From Bacteroidales bacterium UBA1711 (GTDB lineage: Bacteria > Bacteroidota > Bacteroidia > Bacteroidales > P3): 34,693 bases of DNA. Under the pieces are notes generated by a model. It saw only the letters and a list, made by a program, of their open reading frames with translations. It did no database searches and was not told the origin of the DNA. Shown in pieces: positions 1 through 8,574 of this stretch (its first letter is position 1; every line of letters starts with the position of its first letter). Both the position numbers and the translations under genes were made by a program. Location of the stretch: positions 1-34,693 of the forward strand of contig DCJB01000062.1 of the NCBI GenBank assembly GCA_002317325.1, written 5' to 3'.

Positions 1-239
1 CTGTGACCGTGGCCGAACGCGCCGACGTGTGCCGCCGCCACCTGACGGCCTCAGCCGCATTCAAGGGCGAGCGCACCGCCATTTTCGAGATGCGCAAGCA
101 CTACGGCGGCTACTTCAAGGGGCTGCGCGACTTCCGCCAGTTCCGCATTCCGCTGGTGAGCACCACCACCTTGGACGAGACCTTGGCACTGCTCGACCGC
201 GTGGCGGAGCACTACTCCCGCGACGAGGCGGAACAATAG
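1..239 (+). CDS. tRNA-dihydrouridine synthase, C-terminal fragment
   Basis: The gene enters from the left edge, so only about the last 78 residues are present and the true start lies outside the window. The visible part has the C-terminal helical-domain signature of DusB-type flavoenzymes: a GE pair followed by EMRKHYGGYFKGL, then FR and a final helix. These enzymes use FMN and NADPH to reduce uridine to dihydrouridine in tRNA D-loops, in the cytoplasm. The stop is four bases from the convergent rhodanese stop. Which Dus subfamily it belongs to cannot be settled from this fragment. Confidence 0.85.
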   Translation, partial: VTVAERADVCRRHLTASAAFKGERTAIFEMRKHYGGYFKGLRDFRQFRIPLVSTTTLDETLALLDRVAEHYSRDEAEQ

Positions 240-243
240 GGGA

Positions 244-690
244 CTACTTCTCCACGGGAAAGCCCGCCTGCTGCCAGCCCACTATGCCTTTGTCCAGCTC
301 CACCACTTGGTAGCCCATCTTCACCAGCGCCTCGGCTGCAGCCTTGCTGCGGCGACCGCTGCGGCAGTAGAGCGCCACTGTCTTGTGGGGACAGAGCCGG
401 GCAGCCTGCACATGAGCCTCAAAATCCTTGTCCCACACCACGTTCAAAGCCCCTTTCAGGTGGCCTTCGGCAAACTCCTTGGCGGTGCGCACATCGACCA
501 CAACCACCTTCGAGGCCTCAATGCGCTTGGCGAAAGCCTCAACCGAGAGCGACTCCATTTTAGCCTTGCCCGCACAGCAGGCCTTGTCCGATGAGCTGCA
601 GCCGGCGTGGCCGCCGGCGCACTGGGGCTGCTGGGCATAGACACCGCAGCAGAGCGTGAGAATCAACAGAAAAAGAGCAGTTTTTTTCAT
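244..690 (-). CDS. Secreted single-domain rhodanese-like protein
   Basis: A protein of 148 residues. Residues 1-20 form a signal peptide (MKKTA, a hydrophobic core, then VYA before Q), so the product is probably periplasmic. A short Cys-rich linker follows, with Cys24, 31, 38 and 39. The rhodanese fold runs from about residue 48 to the end, with VVDVRTAKEFAEGH typical of the family and an active-site loop CRSGRRS (Cys109). Rhodanese domains carry sulfur as a Cys persulfide; the physiological acceptor here is unknown. The gene diverges from smpB and has its own TATCTTTG box at 714-721. The annotation as a rhodanese fold is firm, but enzyme activity is inferred. Confidence 0.88.
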   Translation of the reverse strand: MKKTALFLLILTLCCGVYAQQPQCAGGHAGCSSSDKACCAGKAKMESLSVEAFAKRIEASKVVVVDVRTAKEFAEGHLKGALNVVWDKDFEAHVQAARLCPHKTVALYCRSGRRSKAAAEALVKMGYQVVELDKGIVGWQQAGFPVEK

Positions 691-713
691 TGCGATGAGT
701 ATTTATACGGCTG

Positions 714-721
714 CAAAGATA
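714..721 (-). promoter_or_regulatory. -7 promoter box of the rhodanese gene
   Basis: TATCTTTG on the minus strand, matching the Bacteroidota TAnnTTTG consensus. It lies 24 bases before the rhodanese start codon, giving a short leader. No strong -33 TTG is visible; a TTTC about 20 bases upstream is the best match and overlaps the T-tract of the hairpin at 741-774. Confidence 0.6.
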
Positions 722-740
722 CGACAAAACTTTCAATCGG

Positions 741-774
741 AGAAAAAACGCCCGCCGGCAGCCGCTGCCGGCGG
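741..774 (-). terminator. Orphan terminator-like hairpin between divergent genes
   Basis: CCGCCGGCAG at 752-761 and CTGCCGGCGG at 765-774 form a perfect 10-bp stem with a CCG loop. On the minus strand the stem is followed after three bases by a run of six T at 743-748. That is the layout of a Rho-independent terminator reading leftward. No annotated minus-strand gene ends here, because smpB starts at 855 on the plus strand. It may end antisense transcripts from smpB or a short RNA, or simply insulate the rhodanese promoter. Confidence 0.5.
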
Positions 775-854
775 CTTGGTGAGAAATGCGTCCACATGGA
801 CAATAAAGGGCGGCAAACAGCGTTGTACTGTTCTCAACGCCGAACTAACGCGAC

Positions 855-1316
855 ATGGAAGAGAAAAACATCATCGAGATAAGGAACAAGCGGGCCGAAT
901 ACGAATACTTTCTGCTCGACGACTACACGGCGGGGCTGGTGCTGACCGGCACCGAGATTAAGTCGATACGCGACGGCAAAGCCAACCTGACCGACTCCTA
1001 CTGCGCCTTTATTGGCAACGAACTGTTCGTAAAGCAAATGCACATATCGGAGTATCGCTTCGGCTCCTACCTCAACCACCCGGCCAAACGCGACCGCAAA
1101 CTGCTGCTCAACCGCCGCGAGTTGCGCAAGTTGCAGAACAAAATCAAGGAGCGGGGCTTCACCATCATACCCGTGAAGCTGTTTGTCAACCCCGCAGGAC
1201 GCGCCAAGCTGCTCATCTCGCTGGCACGCGGCAAGAAGTTCTACGACAAGCGCGAGAGCATTAAGGAGAAGGACTCGCAGCGCGACATGAAACGGGTATT
1301 GAGCACGAAATACTGA
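855..1316 (+). CDS. smpB: SsrA-binding protein SmpB
   Basis: SmpB binds tmRNA (SsrA) and delivers it to stalled ribosomes for trans-translation. The 153-residue product is of normal family length. It shows the expected core: [11 protein letters not shown] near the N terminus, the [14 protein letters not shown] segment (family consensus GTEVKSLR.GK.NL), a YEPGSYLNH-like [18 protein letters not shown] loop, and a basic C-terminal tail ([16 protein letters not shown]) that in the family enters the decoding centre. It is first in a close plus-strand run; lysC begins 11 bases after the stop. No Shine-Dalgarno precedes it, as is normal for this phylum. Confidence 0.96.
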   Translation: MEEKNIIEIRNKRAEYEYFLLDDYTAGLVLTGTEIKSIRDGKANLTDSYCAFIGNELFVKQMHISEYRFGSYLNHPAKRDRKLLLNRRELRKLQNKIKERGFTIIPVKLFVNPAGRAKLLISLARGKKFYDKRESIKEKDSQRDMKRVLSTKY

Positions 1317-1327
1317 AAGGGGGCATT

Positions 1328-2590
1328 ATGAGAGTATTCAAATTTGGCGGCGCGTCCGTCAACAGCGCAGCGGCCGTGCGGAACATGACCGAGATTGTGC
1401 GACGTAGCTGCGACGGCGGCCTATTGGTGGTGGTGTCAGCCATGGGCAAGACTACCAACCGGCTGGAACAGCTGGTGCCGGGGGTGCGGCCCGCCAAGGA
1501 ACACCCCCGCATGATGGAAGAGCTGCGCGACTACCACGACCAGATGGCGCACGAGCTGTTCCCCGACCCCGGACACGAGGTGTTTGCCGACCTGCGGCAG
1601 CTCTTCGCTCAGCTGGAAGCCGCCACCCGGCGCGAACCCTCCTCCTACAACTACGACTACGACCAGACCGTGTGCTTCGGCGAACTCCTCTCCACCACCA
1701 TCATCAGCCACTTCCTCCGCAGCGCGGGGGTGCCCAACCGATGGTTGGACATACGGCAGGTGATTCGCACCGACTCCAACTACCGCGAGGGACTGGTGGA
1801 TTTTGCGGCCACCCAAGCGGCCGCCAACTCCGCCTTCGCCGCCCTCGGCGACGGCACGGTGGTGACGCAGGGCTTCATCGCCGCTGCCGCAGACGGATGC
1901 ACCACCACCCTCGGCCGCGAGGGCAGCGACTACAGCGCCTCTATCCTCTCCTTCTGCCTCGACGCCGAGAGCATGACCATCTGGAAGGACGTGCCCGGTT
2001 TCCTCAACGCCGACCCTAAGCACTTCAAAGACACCGTCAAGATAGAGCAAATCCCATACAACGAGGCCATCGAACTGGCCTACTACGGCGCCAGCGTCAT
2101 ACACCCCAAGACGGTGAAGCCCATCCAAAACAAGAATATCAAACTGCATATCAAGTCGTTCCTCAACCCCGAGGCCGAGGGGTCGGTGGTGGGCCCGTTT
2201 GACACTATACGCCCACTCACCCCGCTCTACATCCTCAAGAACAACCAAACGCTGCTCTCTATCCTGCCCAAAGACTTCAGCTTCATCGCCGAAAACAACC
2301 TGCGGGAGATATTCTCGCTCTTGGCCCGGCTGAACATACGGGTGAACCTGATGCAGAACTCCGCCCTGAGTTTCTCTATCTGCATTGACGACAACGCAAT
2401 GCTGCTGGAGCAGCTGCAACAGGGGCTCTCGGCCCAGTTCAGGCTGCGCTACAACCGGGGACTGCAGCTCGTGACTATACGATACTACACCCAAAGCATT
2501 ATTGACCAGATAGTCGATGGACGCCCCATCGTGCTGCAGCAGCGGTCGCGCGCCACCGCCCAACTGCTGGTGAAACCTGTCGAGAACTAA
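1328..2590 (+). CDS. lysC: Aspartate kinase (monofunctional)
   Basis: Phosphorylates L-aspartate, the first step toward lysine, threonine, methionine and diaminopimelate. The 420-residue protein starts with the kinase signature KFGGAS (residues 5-10) and has the GREGSDYSAS substrate/nucleotide loop near residue 195. A C-terminal regulatory region starts around residue 315. One ACT-like repeat is recognisable there (SFIAENNLREIFSLLARLNI), and the second is more divergent. There is no homoserine dehydrogenase domain. It lies between smpB and aroB with gaps of 11 and 20 bases, so co-transcription is likely. A G-rich run (AAAGGGGG) just before the start may help initiation. Feedback inhibition through ACT is expected but the effector cannot be read from sequence. 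Confidence 0.93.
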   Translation: MRVFKFGGASVNSAAAVRNMTEIVRRSCDGGLLVVVSAMGKTTNRLEQLVPGVRPAKEHPRMMEELRDYHDQMAHELFPDPGHEVFADLRQLFAQLEAATRREPSSYNYDYDQTVCFGELLSTTIISHFLRSAGVPNRWLDIRQVIRTDSNYREGLVDFAATQAAANSAFAALGDGTVVTQGFIAAAADGCTTTLGREGSDYSASILSFCLDAESMTIWKDVPGFLNADPKHFKDTVKIEQIPYNEAIELAYYGASVIHPKTVKPIQNKNIKLHIKSFLNPEAEGSVVGPFDTIRPLTPLYILKNNQTLLSILPKDFSFIAENNLREIFSLLARLNIRVNLMQNSALSFSICIDDNAMLLEQLQQGLSAQFRLRYNRGLQLVTIRYYTQSIIDQIVDGRPIVLQQRSRATAQLLVKPVEN

Positions 2591-2610
2591 CCGGTCCACC
2601 CCGCTACGCC

Positions 2611-3657
2611 ATGAAAATAATTCTCCCTTCCTCTACCGCGCCCCTGCGCCGCCTGAGCCGAATGCTGAAAGGCAAAGCCTATAGCGAGGCCCGATTTTTT
2701 ATCATCCTCGACGAGAACACCTACCAGCACTGCCTTGCACCCTTGGTGGCACAGGTGGAACCGCTCCAGATGTCGGAACTGATAGAGGTGCCAGCGGGCG
2801 AGGCGGGCAAAGAACCCGCCATCGCCGCCCAGGTGTGGGAGTCGCTGTGCGAGTCGGGGGCCGACCGCCACAGCGTGATTGTGAACCTCGGGGGCGGCTG
2901 TGTGAGCGACCTCGGGGGCTTTGTGGCTGCCGCATTCAAGCGGGGGGTACGCCATATCAACATCCCCACCACTCTCGTGGGCATGGCCGATGCCGCCATC
3001 GGCGGCAAGACGGCCCTGAACATCGGCGGCTTCAAGAACCAGGCAGGCTTCTTCCACCAGCCCGACATCGTGTGCATAGACCCCGAGTTCCTGCAAACGC
3101 TGCCCCCCGACGAACTGACGGACGGCGTGTTCGAGATGCTCAAGACCTTCCTGATTGCGGGAAGCGATTTGTACGGCCCCCTGTGCGACTCAATGCTCGG
3201 CGTCAACCCGACACTGCCGCCCGACATGATTGCCGCCTGTGCGGAGATAAAGAACGCAGTGGTCAAAGCCGACCCCTACGACCTTGGAACAAGACACATT
3301 CTGAACTTCGGCCACACCTTCGGCCACGCCATCGAGGCCTTCAGCCTACAGCAGGGCACCCCCCTCAGCCACGGTCGGGCGGTGGGCATAGGCATGGCAG
3401 CGGCACTCGCCCTCTCGGTGGGCAAACTGGGCCTGAACGCCGCCATCGCAGAACGCTACCGCGAGGTGGCAGCACGCCTCACCCCCATGCCCCACTATTC
3501 TCTGGCCGACTCCGAGAATATTCTCCGCTTCATGCGGCAGGACAAGAAGAACGCCGCGGGCGAAATACGCTGCGTGCTGCTCAAGGAACCCGGTGCACCC
3601 GTGATAGACCTGGCTATCGACGAAAACGAGATACGCCAAGCCTTGCTGCGGCTGTAG
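2611..3657 (+). CDS. aroB: 3-dehydroquinate synthase
   Basis: Converts DAHP to 3-dehydroquinate, the second step of the shikimate pathway, using NAD and a divalent metal. The 348-residue length is normal. Visible motifs are the NAD-binding GGGCVSDLGGF, PTTL followed by the IGGKTALN substrate segment, GVFEMLK with the metal-ligand Glu, and the metal-binding HILNFGHTFGHAIE. It follows lysC by 20 bases, so two amino-acid entry enzymes probably share a transcript. The usual GKN phosphate-binding element appears as GFKNQAGFF, a mild variation compatible with function. A possible internal promoter in the 64-base gap after it is not convincing. Confidence 0.95.
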   Translation: MKIILPSSTAPLRRLSRMLKGKAYSEARFFIILDENTYQHCLAPLVAQVEPLQMSELIEVPAGEAGKEPAIAAQVWESLCESGADRHSVIVNLGGGCVSDLGGFVAAAFKRGVRHINIPTTLVGMADAAIGGKTALNIGGFKNQAGFFHQPDIVCIDPEFLQTLPPDELTDGVFEMLKTFLIAGSDLYGPLCDSMLGVNPTLPPDMIAACAEIKNAVVKADPYDLGTRHILNFGHTFGHAIEAFSLQQGTPLSHGRAVGIGMAAALALSVGKLGLNAAIAERYREVAARLTPMPHYSLADSENILRFMRQDKKNAAGEIRCVLLKEPGAPVIDLAIDENEIRQALLRL

Positions 3658-3721
3658 CACCCGCCGCCTCCAATTCACCGAATCACATTTGTATAACAAC
3701 TTTTAAAACCCAAAACAGACT

Positions 3722-5473
3722 ATGGACTATATCGACAACCTCAACATCGACGCTTCAGCAAAAGCCAACATCAAGCACTGGCTCGAAGGGTCTTACGACG
3801 AAGAAACTAAACAGGCTATCCGCCTCATGATGGACGACCCGGCCGAACTGAACGAGAGCTTCTACCGCAGCCTGGAGTTCGGCACCGGCGGACTGCGCGG
3901 CATTATGGGCGTGGGCACCAACCGCATGAATAAATACACCGTGGCTATGGCCACCCAAGGTCTGGCCAACTATGTGAAGAAATGCTTCCCCAAAGCCTCG
4001 CCCATCAAGGCCGCCATTTCGCACGACAGCCGCAACCACAGCCGCGAGTTTGCCGAGATTACCGCCCATGTGTTGGCCGCTAACGGATTCAAGGTATATC
4101 TCTTCGACAGTATGCGCCCCACGCCCGAACTGTCGTTTGCCGTACGGCAGCTGGGCTGCCAAACCGGCGTGATGCTGACGGCCAGCCACAACCCCAAGGA
4201 GTACAACGGCTATAAGGCCTACTGGGACGACGGCTGCCAGCTGGTGGCGCCCCACGACTCTAACGTCATTGACGAAGTGATGAGGATTCAGCGTCTCGAA
4301 GACGTGAAGATGGCCGGCGGCGAAAGCAACATTGAGATGATTGGCGAAGCGGTGGACAACTTGTTCCTCGACCGTATCGAGAAGAACTCGCTCCACCCCG
4401 AACTCATCCGCAAGCACCACGACTTGAAGATTGTCTATACCCCGCTGCACGGCACAGGCATAACCCTCATTCCCAAAATGCTGGAGAAACTGGGCTTCTC
4501 CAACGTGAACGTGGTGAAGGAACAAGCCGTGCCCGACGGCAACTTCCCCACCACTCCCAGCCCCAACCCCGAGGAAAAAGCCGCCATGAAAATGGCCGTG
4601 GATTTGGCACGGGAGATTGACGCCGACATCGTTTTTGCCTCCGACCCCGACGCCGACCGCGTGGGCGTGGCGGTGAAGCGCCCCGACGGCGAGTGGATGC
4701 TGCTCAACGGCAACCAAACTTTCTCGGTGCTGGCCTACTACCTGCTGAAGGAATGGAAAGTGGGCGGCCGCCTCGCAGGTAACGAGTACATTGTGAAGAC
4801 CATCGTCACCAGCGAGCTGCCCGCCGACATCGCCAAACGGGCGGGCGTGAAGGTGTACGACGTGCTGACGGGCTTCAAGTTCATCGGCGACAAGATTCGC
4901 CAGTGCGAAGGTTCCGAACGCTTTATCATGGGCGGCGAGGAGAGCTACGGCTACATGATAGGCGACTTTGTGAGAGACAAAGATGCCGTGGCCGCCTGCT
5001 CTATGATTGCCGAGATAGCCGCCTGGGCGCGCGAGCAGGGCAAGACCTTCTTCGACGTGCTGGTGGACCTCTACAGGGAGTACGGCTTCTACAAGGAGGG
5101 ACTCCTAAGCGTGGTGCGCAAGGGCAAGAGCGGCGCCGAGGAGATTCAGCAGATGATGAAGGACTACCGCGAGAACCCGCCCGCCGAAATCGACGGCAGC
5201 CGCGTGGTTTGCCTCAAAGACTACAAGCTGAAGACCAGCACCGACCTGCTCACGGGCAAGAGCGAACCTATTGACCTGCCCGCCAGCAACGTGCTGCAAT
5301 TCTTCACCGAAGCCGGCGAGAAGGTGACCGTGCGACCCAGCGGCACCGAGCCTAAAATCAAATACTATTTCGGCGTGAAAGGCGACTTGTGCTGCAAAGA
5401 CTGTTTCGACAAGACCAACGCCATGCTCGACGAAAAGATTGAATCCATCAAGAAGTCGATGAACCTGATTTGA
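3722..5473 (+). CDS. Phospho-sugar mutase (phosphoglucomutase/phosphomannomutase family)
   Basis: An alpha-D-phosphohexomutase of 583 residues that interconverts the 1- and 6-phosphates of glucose or mannose. All four domain signatures are present: the phosphoserine loop TASHNPKEYNGYK (Ser155), the metal loop DPDADRVG, the sugar-specificity loop GGEESYGY, and the phosphate-binding loop RPSGTEPKIKYYF. GEESYGY with a length near 580 fits the Bacteroidota and Firmicutes PgcA-like group, so glucose-1-phosphate is the likely substrate, but mannose use cannot be excluded. It lies 64 bases after aroB and 7 bases before the EEP-family gene. The product feeds glycogen, nucleotide-sugar and envelope polysaccharide synthesis. 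Confidence 0.93.
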   Translation: MDYIDNLNIDASAKANIKHWLEGSYDEETKQAIRLMMDDPAELNESFYRSLEFGTGGLRGIMGVGTNRMNKYTVAMATQGLANYVKKCFPKASPIKAAISHDSRNHSREFAEITAHVLAANGFKVYLFDSMRPTPELSFAVRQLGCQTGVMLTASHNPKEYNGYKAYWDDGCQLVAPHDSNVIDEVMRIQRLEDVKMAGGESNIEMIGEAVDNLFLDRIEKNSLHPELIRKHHDLKIVYTPLHGTGITLIPKMLEKLGFSNVNVVKEQAVPDGNFPTTPSPNPEEKAAMKMAVDLAREIDADIVFASDPDADRVGVAVKRPDGEWMLLNGNQTFSVLAYYLLKEWKVGGRLAGNEYIVKTIVTSELPADIAKRAGVKVYDVLTGFKFIGDKIRQCEGSERFIMGGEESYGYMIGDFVRDKDAVAACSMIAEIAAWAREQGKTFFDVLVDLYREYGFYKEGLLSVVRKGKSGAEEIQQMMKDYRENPPAEIDGSRVVCLKDYKLKTSTDLLTGKSEPIDLPASNVLQFFTEAGEKVTVRPSGTEPKIKYYFGVKGDLCCKDCFDKTNAMLDEKIESIKKSMNLI

Positions 5474-5480
5474 GGCCCTC

Positions 5481-6437
5481 ATGCGATTAGCTTGTGCCAT
5501 CGCCGCAATGGTGTGCTGGGCGGCCTGCTGCTCCAGCCAGCCTGTCGGGCGATGGCACATCGCTTTCTGGAACGTGGAGAACCTCTTCGACACCCGCCGC
5601 GACTCCCTGCACGAAGACCAAGCCTTCACCCCCGACGGCGAGAACCACTGGACCCAAAAACGCTACGCCCATAAACGCAACAACATCTATCGGACGGTGG
5701 CCGCCATGGGGTGGCCGGCAGTGGTGGGTCTGGCCGAGGTGGAGAACTCAGCGGTGCTGCGAGACCTCTGCCTCTTCACCCCGCTGCGGCGGATGGGCTA
5801 CGGTTTCGTCCACTTCGACTCGCCCGACCGGCGGGGCGTGGACTGCGCCCTCATCTACCGCACCGACCAGTTCGGCTTGATTGAAGCTCGTCCAATCGGG
5901 GTCTCCGACTCCGCCGTAGGGTTCTTCACACGCGACATCCTGATGGTGGAGGGCGTTCTCGGCGGTGCCGACACCTGCTACCTCTTCATCAATCACTGGC
6001 CCTCCAAACTGGGCGGCGCCACAGCCGACCGCCACCGAATGAGGATTGCCCACACGCTCCTGCGGACGATGGATAGCGTGCATCACCACCACCCTGGGGC
6101 GCTGGTGTTGGCCATGGGCGACTTCAACGCCTCGCCCGACGAAGAGGCCATACGCAAGGGCTTGGCTTTCGGCAGAGACGAGCAGAACGGCTGCGGATTC
6201 CTCAACCTCATGGTCCACACCCCAAAAGGCACAGGCACCTACAAATACAAGGACGCTTGGTCGTGCATCGACCAGATGATTGCCAACCGGCGGCTGAAGG
6301 TGGAAATATTCGCCCCGGACTTCCTGCTGACCGACGACAGCCGCTATCTCGGACAGAAGCCGTTCAGAACCTATTCGGGCATGAAATACCTCGGCGGCTT
6401 CAGCGACCACCTGCCCATTATCGCCACTCTGCCATGA
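5481..6437 (+). CDS. Secreted endonuclease/exonuclease/phosphatase (EEP) family protein
   Basis: A 318-residue metal-dependent phosphoesterase of the DNase I-like EEP fold. Catalytic motifs are complete: WNVEN (Asn31, Glu33), LAEVEN (Glu86), the INHWPS strand (Asn171, His172), GDFNASP (Asp214, Asn216), CIDQM (Asp264) and SDHLP (Asp309, His310). Residues 1-19 are a hydrophobic export signal ending in Cys-rich WAACCSS, so it is secreted or possibly a lipoprotein, though the lipobox is not canonical. It starts 7 bases after the mutase stop and its own stop overlaps the next start codon (ATGA). The coupling suggests it works with the downstream HhH outer-membrane protein. Substrate (DNA, RNA or small phosphoester) is not determined. 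Confidence 0.9.
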   Translation: MRLACAIAAMVCWAACCSSQPVGRWHIAFWNVENLFDTRRDSLHEDQAFTPDGENHWTQKRYAHKRNNIYRTVAAMGWPAVVGLAEVENSAVLRDLCLFTPLRRMGYGFVHFDSPDRRGVDCALIYRTDQFGLIEARPIGVSDSAVGFFTRDILMVEGVLGGADTCYLFINHWPSKLGGATADRHRMRIAHTLLRTMDSVHHHHPGALVLAMGDFNASPDEEAIRKGLAFGRDEQNGCGFLNLMVHTPKGTGTYKYKDAWSCIDQMIANRRLKVEIFAPDFLLTDDSRYLGQKPFRTYSGMKYLGGFSDHLPIIATLP

Positions 6438-8569
6438 GGGGAAGGCTGCCATGGATTGTTGCGGCAGTGCTTGCCCTGCTGGCACCCCTGCGGGGACAGG
6501 GGCAGGAGTCGATGCCCTATAACTGGCGGCACTACATGGAAGTGGTCTCCGAAGAGGGAAGCGAAGAAGATGTGCAGGAACTGGCCGAACTGTACGCCGA
6601 GTGCTTGGAAAACCCCGTCAACGTGAACGACACCGCTTGCGGACTGAGGATATTCCCATTCGTAAGCTCGCTCCAAATCAGCTGCCTCAAAGCACACGTG
6701 GCACTCTATGGACGATTGGCCACCACCGACGAGCTCTACGGCGTGGAGGGGTTCGACTCCGCAACGGTGGAGCTGTTGAAGCCGCTGATATTTGCCGGAC
6801 CTTCGGAGCAGCCGAAGCCCGTCACCCTGAAAGAGATATTGACCCAAGGACGACACAACCTGATTGTGGGGGCGGGCGGAACGGTGGAGCAGGCCCGCGG
6901 CTACAGGGACAGCATCTACGAGGGCGACAACCTCCGCCTGTTGTGGCGCTATGTATTCAAGTACAAAGACCGGGTGCAGCTGCAACTGTCGGGCGACAAA
7001 GACCCCGGGGAGGCCTTCTTCAGCGGCAGCCAGCGGCAGGGTTTCGACTTCTACGGCTACAGCTTGATGGTGAACGACATCGGGAAGGTGAAGAAGCAGC
7101 GGATGGGCCTCACCCGCAAGGGAAAGAAGAACCTGTTCTACCTACAGCGCGCAGTCGCGGGACAGTATCACTTGCAGTTCGGCCAGGGACTGACGCTGTG
7201 GAGCGGCTACAGTTCTTTCTATCCCATGGGGACAAACATCAGCCGCTTCGGGGTCGGCCTGCGCCCCAACGGCGCCTTCACCGAGTACGGCTATTTGCGG
7301 GGCGCCGCCGCCACTCTGTCGCTGGCCAGCCACTGGAGCCTGACCGCCTTCTACTCGCTGACCGACCGCAGCGCCACTCTCCCCCGCAAGGCGGCTACGG
7401 ACAGCACCATCGACTGGGTGCAAAGCCTCTACAACTCGGGCTACTACCGCACGCAGACCGAACTGAAGAAGAAGCACCAGGTGGACGAACAGCTCTTCGG
7501 CGGCCATCTGTCTTTCCACACCCGCAACCTGACCGTGGGCCTGACGGGCGTTTCGACACGCTTCAGCAAGGAGATTATCCCCCAGAAGTACGTCTATAAC
7601 GACAACGCCTTTCGAGGACGGGAAAACGCCAATTTCGGCCTCGATTTCGCCTATCGGTACAGAAGACTGCTGCTGTTTGGCGAAGGGGCTGTGTGCGTCA
7701 ATACGTCCCCGGACAGCAGCAGCCGCAACGTCAGCCCCGCAGCAATTGCGGGCATGGAGTTCATCGTGAACAACAACCACCGCCTCAGCGCCAGTCTCCG
7801 CTACTACTCGCCCACCTACCACAACCTGCACGCCTCCTGCTTAGGGCAGAACGGATACCCACAGAACGAAGAGGGCGCGGGTGTCAACTATCAAGGGCTG
7901 CTGCCCTTGGGCATACAGGCCACCGCCTCGGCCGACTGGTTCCGATTCCCGCACATGAAGTACCTCGTCTATGCCCCAAGCGTCGGGCAGGAGTACAACC
8001 TCGCGCTGGCACGCCCCTTTAGGCATGTGAAAGGACTGACGCTGCGGCTCAGCTTCCGCTACAAGGAGAAAGCACGCAACGTCACCCCCACCCATCAGGA
8101 GAACGGATGTTATGTGCTTGAGCAGACCTACCGGCGGCAGCTCCAGGGCGAGGTGGCTTATGAGAACGGCATCTTCAAACTGGTGACACGGGTGGCATAC
8201 GCCCACTACCACGGGGAGGTGACCCAGGCCGACAAAGGGCTGCTCTTCTACCAAGACGTTCAACTGCGGCCGCAACGGGTGCCGCTCACTTTGGCCGCAC
8301 GTATCACCCTGTTCGACATCGACGACTACGAGGCACGGCTCTACACGATGGAGAGCGGCTTCATCTACCAGTCCAACAGCGTGGTCTTCCAAAACGAGGG
8401 CTGGCGCTGCTACCTCCTGCTGAAGTGGGAGGTCACGGAACACTGGAGTATCGGATTCAAATACGGGGTTACGGTCTATACCGACAAAGACAGTTTCGGG
8501 TCGGGCTACGAACTAATCAGCGTCCCGCACCGTCAGCAGTGGAGGATTCAGATGAGGCTGAAGTGGTAG
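6434..8569 (+). CDS. Outer-membrane helix-hairpin-helix domain protein
   Basis: I chose the ATG at 6434, which overlaps the upstream stop (ATGA) and gives a proper signal peptide (MRGRLPWIVAAVLALLAPLRG). The frame stays open further upstream, but that part is out-of-frame overlap with the nuclease gene. The 711-residue protein has tandem ComEA-like HhH motifs at about 60-122 (ENPVNVND, LPFV-like IFPFVSSLQI, then LYGVEGFD). After that, most of the protein is rich in alternating hydrophobic/aromatic strands and ends in an aromatic residue (RLKW), as outer-membrane beta-barrels do. HhH motifs usually bind DNA non-specifically. The family is widespread in Bacteroidota, but I know of no established function. 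A barrel is inferred, not shown. Confidence 0.8.
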   Translation: MRGRLPWIVAAVLALLAPLRGQGQESMPYNWRHYMEVVSEEGSEEDVQELAELYAECLENPVNVNDTACGLRIFPFVSSLQISCLKAHVALYGRLATTDELYGVEGFDSATVELLKPLIFAGPSEQPKPVTLKEILTQGRHNLIVGAGGTVEQARGYRDSIYEGDNLRLLWRYVFKYKDRVQLQLSGDKDPGEAFFSGSQRQGFDFYGYSLMVNDIGKVKKQRMGLTRKGKKNLFYLQRAVAGQYHLQFGQGLTLWSGYSSFYPMGTNISRFGVGLRPNGAFTEYGYLRGAAATLSLASHWSLTAFYSLTDRSATLPRKAATDSTIDWVQSLYNSGYYRTQTELKKKHQVDEQLFGGHLSFHTRNLTVGLTGVSTRFSKEIIPQKYVYNDNAFRGRENANFGLDFAYRYRRLLLFGEGAVCVNTSPDSSSRNVSPAAIAGMEFIVNNNHRLSASLRYYSPTYHNLHASCLGQNGYPQNEEGAGVNYQGLLPLGIQATASADWFRFPHMKYLVYAPSVGQEYNLALARPFRHVKGLTLRLSFRYKEKARNVTPTHQENGCYVLEQTYRRQLQGEVAYENGIFKLVTRVAYAHYHGEVTQADKGLLFYQDVQLRPQRVPLTLAARITLFDIDDYEARLYTMESGFIYQSNSVVFQNEGWRCYLLLKWEVTEHWSIGFKYGVTVYTDKDSFGSGYELISVPHRQQWRIQMRLKW

Positions 8570-8574
8570 CCGCA

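Noticed and set aside
1436..2599. A 387-residue open frame antisense to lysC
   Set aside because: Its composition (Val, Gly, His and Gln runs) is that of a shadow of a GC-rich gene, with no family motif. The sense strand is unmistakably aspartate kinase.
2835..3830. A 331-residue plus-strand frame overlapping aroB
   Set aside because: Arg/Pro/His-rich shadow translation of aroB in another frame, without recognisable domains.
3755..4717. A 320-residue open frame antisense to the phosphohexomutase
   Set aside because: Val/Gly/His-rich shadow; all mutase motifs lie on the opposite strand.
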